A stretch of DNA of 64,000 bases from Gammaproteobacteria bacterium (GTDB lineage: Bacteria; Pseudomonadota; Gammaproteobacteria; Arenicellales; Arenicellaceae). The notes beneath the pieces are model-generated. The model was not told the DNA's origin, ran no database searches, and saw only the letters and a list, made by a program, of their open reading frames with translations. Position numbers and translations under genes: made by a program. Of this stretch, positions 53,980 through 63,646 are shown in pieces (position 1 is the first letter of the stretch; each line of letters starts with the position of its first letter). Where the stretch lies: positions 1-64,000 of the forward strand of contig JAKVBA010000004.1 of NCBI GenBank assembly GCA_022447525.1. The letters run 5' to 3'.

Positions 53980-55086
53980 CTATTTCAAATGTATTTGTCT
54001 GATTTCATGTTCTCTGCCAGCGTCATCATCAATGACTTGCTCTTTAACAGTAGCAAAGTCTATTGTGCTCAAATCAATCATACGAACTTGACGATTGCTC
54101 ATTGTATGAAAATAGTAGCGTTTGTTTTTGAGGTCTGAGGCTGAGGTGATCTGGGTAGCACTTTCAATATCTTTCGCAATATTTTCGGGAGACGCAACCG
54201 CACCAAGAGGGATATTAAAGCTATCTAAGATACGAAATGCCTCAAAAATAGCATCGTCCGAATGTGCCAACGGACGCGCAGTCGCGGTTAACGCTGCGGC
54301 CCTGATAAAACGCGATGTGGGTGTATAGTCACCCGGTAATCCTTTCATTCCTGAGCCAGCTCCCAACGGAGTGAGATCGAGTTTGTCAATGGTCACAGAT
54401 TTACTGGGATTGGGAGCTAATTTTATATAATTCCTAAGATTAGTAAGATGCCAATCATAGGTTGGAGAATTAGTGATCACTCCCAGAAACGCGTCGTAGA
54501 TTTTTATTTTTCCCTCATCCACGATTTCAATAATAATACTCTCGCCACTCGGATCAGCGACCTTCCAATGAAATGGTAAGGGTGCACCACCAAAACTAGG
54601 ATCATCGACGTTTATAACTCTGATCTTATCTAAATTACTTTTTACTTCATTGACGGATTGAAAAGAAGATAGCATCCATTGCATAAAATCTCCTACACTC
54701 ATTGACGAGTCAGCCTGCTCAGGCGTGTATGTGCTATAACTCGCGTATTCCGGTAAATAATACATTCCCACATATAGCCCCTTTTCATTCATTCCATCCG
54801 GTCCGAAAGGCTGGCCATACGCGGTCATTGAAATAAATCCGAAACGTCCATTCCACTGTCTGCCATTCAATCCATCTGGTGTTTTTGCTCTAAACAACTT
54901 ATTCCTTGGAAAAATCATCATCTTGTTGTGTTGTGCATCGCTTAAAGCCCACTCGACCGTACGTGCAACAACCACTGATCCATCAGAACTTTGCAAAGAT
55001 ATGCCAGTACAGGCGATAGACTGGCTAATTAAGCTCACCTGCAGCATGATGGTTACAACGGCAACCTTTATCGTCATTTTATTCAT
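53980..55086 (-). CDS. Linear amide C-N hydrolase, choloylglycine hydrolase/penicillin V acylase family
   Basis: Signal peptide followed by processing-type Cys: [66 protein letters not shown]. Confidence 0.92.
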   Translation of the reverse strand: MNKMTIKVAVVTIMLQVSLISQSIACTGISLQSSDGSVVVARTVEWALSDAQHNKMMIFPRNKLFRAKTPDGLNGRQWNGRFGFISMTAYGQPFGPDGMNEKGLYVGMYYLPEYASYSTYTPEQADSSMSVGDFMQWMLSSFQSVNEVKSNLDKIRVINVDDPSFGGAPLPFHWKVADPSGESIIIEIVDEGKIKIYDAFLGVITNSPTYDWHLTNLRNYIKLAPNPSKSVTIDKLDLTPLGAGSGMKGLPGDYTPTSRFIRAAALTATARPLAHSDDAIFEAFRILDSFNIPLGAVASPENIAKDIESATQITSASDLKNKRYYFHTMSNRQVRMIDLSTIDFATVKEQVIDDDAGREHEIRQIHLK

Positions 55087-55771
55087 GTTGTTTCCTTGAT
55101 CAATTTTAAGTTTGGCCACTCACGCCCACTCCTACTCGCATAACGTGGGTGAAAAACCTGGACTTCGGCGGACAGTGTACACTGTTACTTAACTAACTGG
55201 GAGTCGAGAGCTGTGCTAGAGGTCTCCTCATCGCTAGCGAGTTAAATTCGAGTGATGAGGGTATGGCAGTACATCTTAAATCGAATATAGTTATAACGAG
55301 TAGCTCCGTCGGTTTTGTTTGGAAAATGATCAAGTGTGATGCTGTGATCGGAAACTCGGCTTGATATTAAGCTACAAGGTGACAAATAGGATTAGGTAAA
55401 AGCATGCTTGTATCGTTGACTTTGTTGTTAATCATTTAATAGTCATTTATTGGGCCTATGTGGTTTTAGGGAGCTAGGTAGGGTTCAAAATGGTTGTACG
55501 CAGGCTTGCACAATATAGACATGCGGGTTGCACTAAAATGAACTAAACTCAGGGTCGATGGCTGCCGTCACTCACTAAGACCAGTGAAATGACATTTAAA
55601 CTAGAACTGGATTTAGCTACGGTGGGAGATGCTAGCTACTAGCTCTACCAAGTGGTAATGAACGCTTTTTGTTGTTGGCGAGATTTCCCTGTGATCAAGA
55701 GTAACCGTGCTGAGCGATCGGTCAACAGTTGAACCGTCTGTCTTAAACCAAATATACGTCTAGGCAAGCCT

Positions 55772-56062
55772 ATGAAGCTGGACAATAAATTAGTTATGAA
55801 TGAATTGAGCGATGAGGTTAAGTCACGCATTATCGAAATGGCTTGGGAAGATCGAACTCCTTTCGAGGCGATTGAGCACAATTATGGCTTCAGTGAGGCT
55901 CAGGTAATCCGAATAATGCGAAGCTCGATGAAGTCTACGACTTTCAAGCTTTGGAGAAAAAGGGTATCTGGACGTAAAACCAAACACATCAAATTACGTA
56001 GCAAGGAAGTTACAAGAGCTTACTGTGCGACTCAATATAAACCACGTAATCCAAACAGATAG
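55772..56062 (+). CDS. TIGR03643/DUF2805 family small protein
   Basis: SDEVKSRIIEMAWEDRTPFEAIEHNYGFSEAQVIRIMRSSMKSTTFKLWRKRVSGRKTKH. Confidence 0.85.
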   Translation: MKLDNKLVMNELSDEVKSRIIEMAWEDRTPFEAIEHNYGFSEAQVIRIMRSSMKSTTFKLWRKRVSGRKTKHIKLRSKEVTRAYCATQYKPRNPNR

Positions 56063-56410
56063 CACATCTAAGCTTGTCAAGGGCTGAAGTCTGTTTCGAG
56101 GTTGATTTCAACATATCATTAACCGGCTTGCTCTTTAAACTGAAAGGAGGCGATGTTCGAGTTTGAGATTGAATCGAACGCTAACCCAGTTGATTACCTT
56201 GTTGCAAAATCCAGTCTTGTGACCATCAAAATTTAACTTAATACGGTAGCTGTTTGTAGTAAATGGTCTTGAAGAATCAGTTATAGATACCGTACTTATC
56301 ATCGCCTTCTTGTAAAAACTGATCACAGCTGTAGCTTTAACGCATTCATCAGTAAGTAGTAAAGTCAGAATAGAGGGTAGGTTTTCGACCCTCGCTGTTG
56401 GTCTGCTTTG

Positions 56411-56764
56411 CTATGGACTCTCAAAAAAAACGTAAGAAGTCGAATAGTCACTGAATTCGAAGTATACCTTTCGCTCGTTAGAGTCGACTTTGTTGTTTAG
56501 GTTGGCATCCAGTACACCATACCCAAATCTATATGGCCTTGCTTGGCTGCCCTGTGTTGAGTCTGCAGTAGTGAGTTTATCGATTTCAAGGAAGCGTTTT
56601 ACTAACTTGTCTCCCGCATAGATCTCCAAGACACCATTTGTGCCTGTCCAGTTTTGTACGGCTCGCCCGAGTTTGTTTTGTGTTTCTTGTGTGCATGAAA
56701 TCATGCCTAGACAGATTAAACAGATCGAAATAAAGGATATTAACTTGTTTACTTTTAAATTCAT
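56411..56764 (-). CDS. Putative lipoprotein, function unknown
   Basis: Lipobox ICLGMISCTQ; 117 aa. Confidence 0.65.
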   Translation of the reverse strand: MNLKVNKLISFISICLICLGMISCTQETQNKLGRAVQNWTGTNGVLEIYAGDKLVKRFLEIDKLTTADSTQGSQARPYRFGYGVLDANLNNKVDSNERKVYFEFSDYSTSYVFFESP

Positions 56765-56823
56765 GTTAGTCCTAGTATGGTTGGGTTATTACTAATAGCA
56801 CTTAGATTAGAGGCTAGTTAGAT

Positions 56824-57282
56824 ATGAGTGCGAAACAAGCGCGTTCAAGTGTATTAACTCTTGAACAATATTTGCCATACCGCTTATCAATTCTGTCAAA
56901 TCGCGTTAGCATGGTGATAGCTCAAGCTTATAAAGATAAGTTTGGCTTAACGATTACAGAGTGGCGGATCATGGCCGTGTTGGGTGAGTATCCGGGAGCT
57001 TCAGCTGATGAAGTTTCTAATAAAACACAAATCGAAAAATCTATGATCAGTCGAGCAGTGCAAAAATTGTTGGCTCGTCATTTAATCACACGGCATGTAG
57101 ATGAACATGATCGTAGACGCCAAAACTTAGAGCTTACAGGTACGGGCAAGGAGGTTTATGAGCAAATCGTGCCAATCTCATATGACTATGAAGATAGTTT
57201 GATAACCTGTCTTAGTGATCGTGAAATCAAACAACTCAATTCTATTATAGAAAAGTTACAAGATCAGGCAGAGAAGATTTAG
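56824..57282 (+). CDS. MarR family transcriptional regulator
   Basis: LTITEWRIMAVLGEYPGASADEVSNKTQIEKSMISRAVQKLLARHLITRHVDEHDRRRQNLELTGTGKEVYEQI. Confidence 0.95.
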   Translation: MSAKQARSSVLTLEQYLPYRLSILSNRVSMVIAQAYKDKFGLTITEWRIMAVLGEYPGASADEVSNKTQIEKSMISRAVQKLLARHLITRHVDEHDRRRQNLELTGTGKEVYEQIVPISYDYEDSLITCLSDREIKQLNSIIEKLQDQAEKI

Positions 57283-59006
57283 CTGTCAAAAATATCAGCA
57301 AACGCTTCTTTCAGTAGCTTTATGAAGTTGGTTTTACGTTTGTTTTCTGGAAAATTGTAGACTCGTCGAACCATGTTGTTGTATTCATCCAGTAGTTCAG
57401 TTGGGCAGCGATTAAAATGGTGGTCCAGTACAGAAACCGCCTCTTGGTAGACGTTTTGATAAGCCATCTTTAGTATTTGATTGACGGCTTCCTCGATAAG
57501 AGCAATAGAGACAGTGTCTATGTCACATTTACTCACCAAATAGCGAATGGCTTCAGAGCGTAATGGAAAAACTTTGTGCAGTTGTTTGGCTTCATCTATG
57601 TAACCGTTGTCGATGTAAATGCGTGCGAGTGTTTCCGCTCTTATTTGTGTCTTAGACTGTTTGTCAGCTGGGTCAATCCGTCCACCCAACATTTTGATGG
57701 CGCGGTCAACCCAAGGTAAATCATCGTCGACTACCTTCAATAGTTTTTCTAAATCTATTCTTGCTTCGCTCTCTTCAAACCGAGCCCAGAGCGCTTGCGT
57801 AGCCAGTTTGTTTTCACCCAGGGCCTTCCATAGTGCTATTTGTGCTGTTTCGATATCGTAGATCTCGTGAATAGTGAGCCTTTTAAGTTGTTCTGAAAAG
57901 CGCAGCCATTTCTCGGCACGATCAAGTTGTTGGTATTCAATACACAAGTAGACTAGCTCTAGGCACCGTTCAATATGTAGTGCGCCACGTTCCAGAATTT
58001 GAAGTTCTTTGTCTTGGTCATCGTTATCGTGCGTTTGTTCGACTAGCATATTTTCAAGCCGAGAGTAGTATGTGTACTCCTGCCCAAACCTTTCCTCAGG
58101 CAGTTCTAATAGCTGCCACGCCTTTTCAACTGTTTTACAAATCTCATTGAAACCGTCGTCACCAATATCCTTGAGCTGTGCGTATGGCACATTCAGAAAA
58201 TCATAAGTGAAATCAGGGTCTAAAATTAGATTGGTAAGAGCTTCTATTTTGCTTTTCAACGACCAGTGTCCAATGCCAATAATACTATTGAAGAGTTCGA
58301 CCAGACGTTTCTCAGTCTCTAGTCTATAGCCGTTGCTGTCGTCGATGTTTCTAAGTGTTTTTTCGAATCTCTGGGCGGCGTACGTAATCAGTTTAAAAGC
58401 CGACTCAGGTAATTGAGTTTTAATTGCATCGCCAAGCAGTGAAAGGTCAGAGTTGGCTTTGTCAAAGTAAGCTTCGACCTCTTTAAAACGCCACAGCCCC
58501 GAAGGTTTATAGGGTATCGCTTTGGTAATGTGTTTGCGAACTAGGGCTGGAGACAGCTGACCACTTGCGAGTTCGGCTCTTAATGCCCAGTGGTCGCTTT
58601 GTTCCTTGTCATGCTTAATCAGTCTGGCTAACTCGTCGGCAAGTTGCTTCTTTGTCAGTGTGTACAAGTAGGCGTTGATGCGCTCATCGCCTTGGATTTC
58701 TGCGATTTCTTGATTTGTCTGAGTTTGATAGTAATAAGCTAGGGCAGTCGCTGCACAGTGTTTGCAAAATTCAAAGCCATCAGAAACTGGACAGGTGCAG
58801 CTACCTTCAAATACTTTAGAGGTGTGATGAAGTGTGGTGGTGTAAGGGACCTTGCCTTGCACAACGGCCTTTATTTCATGCCCGTTTATTGAAAGTTCAC
58901 CAACCCGACCTTGATTGTAGAGCTTTAGGCCCCGAGTGAAGGCTTGATCACCGGCTAACTGCTTAATAGTGGCTTCGGATATAGTCTTCACAATCTTGGC
59001 TCTCAA
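57279..59006 (-). CDS. SWIM zinc finger domain protein
   Basis: FEGSCTCPVSDGFEFCKHCAATALAYY (CxCx(n)CxH SWIM motif) with a long alpha-helical C-terminal region. Confidence 0.85.
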   Translation of the reverse strand: MRAKIVKTISEATIKQLAGDQAFTRGLKLYNQGRVGELSINGHEIKAVVQGKVPYTTTLHHTSKVFEGSCTCPVSDGFEFCKHCAATALAYYYQTQTNQEIAEIQGDERINAYLYTLTKKQLADELARLIKHDKEQSDHWALRAELASGQLSPALVRKHITKAIPYKPSGLWRFKEVEAYFDKANSDLSLLGDAIKTQLPESAFKLITYAAQRFEKTLRNIDDSNGYRLETEKRLVELFNSIIGIGHWSLKSKIEALTNLILDPDFTYDFLNVPYAQLKDIGDDGFNEICKTVEKAWQLLELPEERFGQEYTYYSRLENMLVEQTHDNDDQDKELQILERGALHIERCLELVYLCIEYQQLDRAEKWLRFSEQLKRLTIHEIYDIETAQIALWKALGENKLATQALWARFEESEARIDLEKLLKVVDDDLPWVDRAIKMLGGRIDPADKQSKTQIRAETLARIYIDNGYIDEAKQLHKVFPLRSEAIRYLVSKCDIDTVSIALIEEAVNQILKMAYQNVYQEAVSVLDHHFNRCPTELLDEYNNMVRRVYNFPENKRKTNFIKLLKEAFADIFDS

Positions 59007-59818
59007 CCTCGATATTGATTGACGAGGTCCCGGGTTGCCATCGCCACTGTTCTCGCTGCATGGGCAAATTCTTGGCCATTATCGGCGTAGATAACAGCCC
59101 GAGAACTATTGATAATTAGCCCCGTGCCGTTGTTAGTTTGCCCGGCTGCAAGTATTGCCTTTACGTCACCTCCTTGAGCGCCCACACCGGGTACTAAAAA
59201 GGGTATATCACCTGTGATTTCTCGTAATCGCCGCATTTGCTCTGGCCAGGTTGCGCCGACAACGAGACAGCAATTACCATTATCGTTCCATTGCTCGCTG
59301 ATCATAGTGGCGACTTTTTCATAAACCGGGACACCGTTTACTTCTAAGTCTTGTATGTCGGATGCGCCAGGATTTGAGGTTCGGCAAAGTAGCACAACGC
59401 CTTTATCAGCGTATTCTAGAAAGGGCTTAGCTGAATCGTGACCCATGTAGGGATTGATTGTGACTGCATCTGCTTGAAAACGTTCAAATGCTTCCTTTGC
59501 ATACATAGCCGCTGTGCTACCGATATCACCTCTCTTAGAATCTAATATTATTGGTAGGTGAGGGTAAGTATCGCGTATGTAGTCACAAATCATTTGTAAC
59601 TGATCTTCTGCGGACAGGCCTGCGAAGTAAGCAATTTGGGGCTTGTATGCACAGACTAGGTCATGAGTTTTATCCACGATTTGTTTGCAAAATTCAAATA
59701 TGGGGTAGTCAGCATTTTTCAGGTGGTATGGAATTTTCTCCCAGCTGGGGTCGAGCCCAACACACAGGAGTGAATCATTCACCTCCCAGGCTTGATTAAG
59801 TTTTTTGATAAAAGTCAT
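59003..59818 (-). CDS. pyrF: Orotidine 5'-phosphate decarboxylase, long (type 2) form
   Basis: SLLCVGLDPSWEKIP; IILDSKRGDIGSTAAMYAKEAFERFQADAVTINPYMGHDS; FLVPGVGAQGGDV. Start MTFIKKLN preferred. Confidence 0.93.
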   Translation of the reverse strand: MTFIKKLNQAWEVNDSLLCVGLDPSWEKIPYHLKNADYPIFEFCKQIVDKTHDLVCAYKPQIAYFAGLSAEDQLQMICDYIRDTYPHLPIILDSKRGDIGSTAAMYAKEAFERFQADAVTINPYMGHDSAKPFLEYADKGVVLLCRTSNPGASDIQDLEVNGVPVYEKVATMISEQWNDNGNCCLVVGATWPEQMRRLREITGDIPFLVPGVGAQGGDVKAILAAGQTNNGTGLIINSSRAVIYADNGQEFAHAARTVAMATRDLVNQYRG

Positions 59819-59968
59819 GGTTTTGCTGAGACCGAATATAAAGAACAACCTCTTATTTTAACCGAAAGGGAATTGCTTTAGTGACAGATTAGTTGCCATT
59901 TTGCCTTGGTATTGTAGCGATTCGGGGTCAAAAGTTTGGTTCAAATTGGCTCATCATTGAAATTAATA

Positions 59969-59984
59969 ATGGTAAACGTTTGCC
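59969..59984. promoter_or_regulatory. LacI-family-type operator 1
   Basis: TGGTAAACGTTTGCCA, palindrome with central CG. Confidence 0.75.
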
Positions 59985-60048
59985 ATCTTGTGTAGACTGC
60001 TAATAGCTGTAAGGCAAAAGACTGTAGTATTTGAGTCTAAAACTACCT

Positions 60049-60064
60049 AGGTAAACGTTTTCCG
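60049..60064. promoter_or_regulatory. LacI-family-type operator 2 (weaker)
   Basis: AGGTAAACGTTTTCCG, upstream of the symporter gene. Confidence 0.65.
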
Positions 60065-60129
60065 TTTCCAATAAGAACCATGATTAAATGGTCGCAGCGT
60101 TTATTGAACCGCCTAAAACGAGCTTTGTT

Positions 60130-61968
60130 ATGAATTTATCAATATTAGACATCTCGATAATTTTGACGTACCTGATGAGTACTATTTTTATCGGTGTATA
60201 TCTAAAAAAGCGTGCCGAAAGATCAAAAAGAGACTACATGCTGGGTGGTAATTCATTACCGTGGTATATGCTGGGCCTATCCAATGCCTCAGGTATGTTC
60301 GATATATCCGGTACGATGTGGCTGGTTACACTTCTATTCGTGTATGGATTAAAAAGTGCTTGGATTCCGTGGCTTTGGCCCGTATTCAATCAAATCTTTT
60401 TAATGGTATTTTTATCGATTTGGTTACGTCGCTCAAACGTAAGTACGGGAGCGGAATGGATAAATACCCGCTTTGGCAACGAGCGGGGAGCAGAACTATC
60501 TCACACTGTGATTGTGGTATTTGCAATATTGCTGGGTTTAGGTTACCTCGCCTATGGCTTTATCGGTATTGGTAAGTTTGTCGAGATCTTCCTTCCTTGG
60601 GAGACGGTTAGTCCCTATTTGTTTTTTGATCTGCCGCCTCAGTATGTGCCGCATTTTTACGGGGTGATATTGAGTTGTTTCGCAATTTTCTACTCTCTAC
60701 TCGGCGGTATGATGAGTATTGTATGGGCTGATGTCATTCAGTTTTTTCTGATGGCAGTGTCGGCCATCATAGTGGGTGTTATTGCTATGACGGCATTAAA
60801 TCAGAGCGCTGGTCTACCTGTTCCAGACGCTTGGTTGACACCTTTCTTTGGGGCTGGGCCGGCAATTGATTGGTCAGAGGTTATGCCTAAGGTTAACGAG
60901 CGAATCGCGAGCGACAATTTTGGCTTGTTTCAGATTTTCTTTATGATGGTCATCTTCAAAGGAGTGTTAGTGAGTCTAGCTGGACCAGCTCCCACCTACG
61001 ATATGCAAAAGATTTTATCGGCTCGATCTCCTCGCGAAGCGGCATTGATGAGCGGTTCAGTGAGTGTGATATTGATGCCGCTTCGCTACTTTATGATAGC
61101 CGGGTTTGCAGTGCTTGCAGTGCTAAATTTTGACAAGCTGGATCTGATGGTCGCTGGTGAGATTGATTTTGAACAAATACTCCCTTCTGCGATCAACGAA
61201 TTTGTTCCGACAGGTGTGCTTGGCTTGCTATTAGCTGGTTTATTGGCTGCTTTTGTGTCGACTTTTGCGGGCACCTTGAACGCTACGCAAGCTTATCTAG
61301 TCAATGATGTGTATTTAAAGCACGTTAATCCAGAGGCTTCAAATACGTCAATTACCCGAATGAATTGGGTCGCAGGCATCGTCATGGTGCTGATCAGTAT
61401 GGTCATGGGTTTTTTCGCAGGTGACGTCAATAATGTGGTGCAGTGGATAGTATCTGGATTGTACGGAAGCTATGTGGCTGCCAATGTTTTGAAATGGTAT
61501 TGGTGGCGATTCAATGGCAATGGATTCTTCTGGGGTATGGTATTCGGCTTAGTGCCGGCTCTGACCTTCCGCTACATATTCGAAGGGGTCTTTGACTTGT
61601 ATACATTTCCATTAATGCTTGTTCTATCGATTATTGGCTGTGTTATTGGCACGCTAAGCTCGGCTCCAGTAGAAGAGGACACATTGAAGCGCTTTTATAA
61701 GCGGGTTCGCCCATGGGGCTTTTGGGGGCCGATCAAAGAAAAGGTAATTAGCGAGGACCCGTCGTTTGAGCCAAATACAGGTTTTCGCAGAGATATGTTT
61801 AATGTTTTAGTTGGTGTTATTTGGCAAACATCTTTGGTGATACTGCCGATTTACATCGTGTTACAGAAACCGATGGCGATCACGCTATGTGCCACTATCG
61901 CCATCATTACATCATTGATATTGAAGTTTAGCTGGTACGACAACTTACCAAGCGTGAGAGAAGTATGA
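60130..61968 (+). CDS. Sodium:solute symporter family (SSS) transporter, probable sugar uptake
   Basis: Multiple TM helices; MLGGNSLPWYMLGLSNASGMFDISGTMWLV; TFAGTLNATQAYLVNDVYLKHVNPEA; overlaps a GH1 gene by 4 nt. Start MNLSILDIS preferred over 60088. Confidence 0.92.
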   Translation: MNLSILDISIILTYLMSTIFIGVYLKKRAERSKRDYMLGGNSLPWYMLGLSNASGMFDISGTMWLVTLLFVYGLKSAWIPWLWPVFNQIFLMVFLSIWLRRSNVSTGAEWINTRFGNERGAELSHTVIVVFAILLGLGYLAYGFIGIGKFVEIFLPWETVSPYLFFDLPPQYVPHFYGVILSCFAIFYSLLGGMMSIVWADVIQFFLMAVSAIIVGVIAMTALNQSAGLPVPDAWLTPFFGAGPAIDWSEVMPKVNERIASDNFGLFQIFFMMVIFKGVLVSLAGPAPTYDMQKILSARSPREAALMSGSVSVILMPLRYFMIAGFAVLAVLNFDKLDLMVAGEIDFEQILPSAINEFVPTGVLGLLLAGLLAAFVSTFAGTLNATQAYLVNDVYLKHVNPEASNTSITRMNWVAGIVMVLISMVMGFFAGDVNNVVQWIVSGLYGSYVAANVLKWYWWRFNGNGFFWGMVFGLVPALTFRYIFEGVFDLYTFPLMLVLSIIGCVIGTLSSAPVEEDTLKRFYKRVRPWGFWGPIKEKVISEDPSFEPNTGFRRDMFNVLVGVIWQTSLVILPIYIVLQKPMAITLCATIAIITSLILKFSWYDNLPSVREV

Positions 61969-63383
61969 TTGAGTTAGGTAAGAAATTTCCAAAGGACTTT
62001 ATTTGGGGGACTGCAACGTCCGCGTACCAAATAGAAGGCGCGGCTGCTGTTGATGGTCGCGGTCCTTCTATTTGGGACACCTTTTGTCAACAGCATGGCA
62101 GAGTGTTTAACGGAGATACGGGTGATGTAGCCTGTGATCACTACCATCGCTATCAAGAGGACGTAGCCTTGATGGCTGATATGGGCGTGAAAGCGTATCG
62201 ATTTTCGATATCTTGGTCTCGTTTGCTTCCCAACGGGAAGACAGACTCGTTGAATCAAAGTGGTGTAGACTTTTACAATAACTTGATTGACGAGTGTTTG
62301 AAGCATGGAATAACGCCGTGGGTCACCTTGTATCACTGGGATCTTCCCGATGCGATCGAAGTTGAAACTGATGGCTGGTTAGACCGCAGAACAGCCGACC
62401 TGTTTGCTGACTACGCAAATTTGTGCTTTGAGCTGTTTGGTGATCGAGTTAAAAATTGGATTACGCTTAACGAGCCCTGGGTAGTTGCAGTACTTGGGTA
62501 TGGCCAAGGTGTCTTTGCTCCTGGTAGACAGTCTAACTCTGAACCATATCAAGCGGCTCACAATTTACTCTTGGCCCATGCTTTAGCAGTAAATGTCTAC
62601 CGTAATAAATTTCTAGAAACGCAAAAAGGACAAATAGGTATTACTAATAATTGTGACTGGCGTGAGCCGAAAACCCACTCACGAGAGGATAAAAAAGCAG
62701 CCCAGATTGCACTGGAATTCTTTCTAGGTTGGTTTGCAGATCCAATATATTTAGGCGACTATCCTCAGTGTATGCGCGAGCGTGTTGGTAATCGATTACC
62801 AAAATTTACCGATGAAGAGAAAGCGCTCTTAAAACACTCTTCGGACTTCTTTGGGTTGAATCATTACACCACCATGTACGCGGCAAAACAGCATGGAAGT
62901 AGCGAAAATTTAAGTGTGTTTGGCAATGGTGGTTTAAGTGAAGATCAAGGTGTGCAACTTTCAGTGGATCCAGAATGGGCGCTTACGGATATGCAATGGG
63001 CAGTGGTGCCATGGGGCTGTAGTAAACTTTTAAAATGGATAGCCGAACGCTATGGAAACCCACCTATCTACATAACTGAGAATGGATGTGCTTATGACGA
63101 TACCATCAAAGAGGGTAGAGTGGATGATGAAGAGCGTCAAAATTTTATGGCTTTGTATATCGAGGAATGTTCGAATGCAATGAGTTGTGGCGTCGATTTG
63201 AGAGGCTACTTTGCTTGGTCTTTGATGGATAACTTTGAATGGGCGATGGGATATTCCAAACGCTTTGGTTTACATTATGTCGATTTTTCTACAGGGCAGC
63301 GGGTGGCTAAAGAGAGCGCTAAATGGTACTCCAGGCTGATTGCAAGCTCTAATGTCAATACGAAATTAGGAATGACGGCTTAG
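61965..63383 (+). CDS. Beta-glucosidase, glycoside hydrolase family 1
   Basis: FIWGTATSAYQIEGAAAVDGRGPSIWDTF; TLNEPW acid/base; YITENGCAY nucleophile; MDNFEWAMGYSKRFGLHYVDF. Confidence 0.97.
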   Translation: MIELGKKFPKDFIWGTATSAYQIEGAAAVDGRGPSIWDTFCQQHGRVFNGDTGDVACDHYHRYQEDVALMADMGVKAYRFSISWSRLLPNGKTDSLNQSGVDFYNNLIDECLKHGITPWVTLYHWDLPDAIEVETDGWLDRRTADLFADYANLCFELFGDRVKNWITLNEPWVVAVLGYGQGVFAPGRQSNSEPYQAAHNLLLAHALAVNVYRNKFLETQKGQIGITNNCDWREPKTHSREDKKAAQIALEFFLGWFADPIYLGDYPQCMRERVGNRLPKFTDEEKALLKHSSDFFGLNHYTTMYAAKQHGSSENLSVFGNGGLSEDQGVQLSVDPEWALTDMQWAVVPWGCSKLLKWIAERYGNPPIYITENGCAYDDTIKEGRVDDEERQNFMALYIEECSNAMSCGVDLRGYFAWSLMDNFEWAMGYSKRFGLHYVDFSTGQRVAKESAKWYSRLIASSNVNTKLGMTA

Positions 63384-63473
63384 TGACTGACAGTGTTAGT
63401 TCCTGAGCCGCGCGAGACGGTTAAATTTAATGATGATTGAACTTAAAAACATCAAAAATAGCATTTTTATAGT

Positions 63474-63489
63474 TGGCAAACGTTTACCG
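63474..63489. promoter_or_regulatory. LacI-family-type operator 3
   Basis: TGGCAAACGTTTACCG between GH1 gene and TonB-dependent receptor. Confidence 0.75.
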
Positions 63490-63532
63490 TTTGTGTATTG
63501 TTAGTCAATTAGAACTACAGAAAGAATTTGCA

Positions 63533-63562
63533 CGTAAGCCTTTTGAGCTTGCGGCTTTTTTT
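63533..63562 (+). terminator. Putative terminator or attenuator between GH1 and TonB receptor
   Basis: gtAAGCC ttttgagcttgc GGCTTttttt hairpin with T-tract. Confidence 0.55.
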
Positions 63563-63572
63563 AAGAAGCAGT

Positions 63573-63588
63573 TGGTAAACGATTACCA
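63573..63588. promoter_or_regulatory. LacI-family-type operator 4
   Basis: TGGTAAACGATTACCA, palindrome about 60 bp upstream of the receptor start codon. Confidence 0.78.
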
Positions 63589-63646
63589 AAATAAGTGCAG
63601 GTCCAAATAATTAATAATGAAACACACTATCTTAGGAGATGATGTT

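Noticed and set aside
55645-55881. 78-aa - strand ORF
   Set aside because: Largely antisense to the TIGR03643-like gene, which has recognisable conservation.
62379-62561. Antisense ORF within the GH1 gene
   Set aside because: Shadow ORF opposite a well-supported beta-glucosidase.
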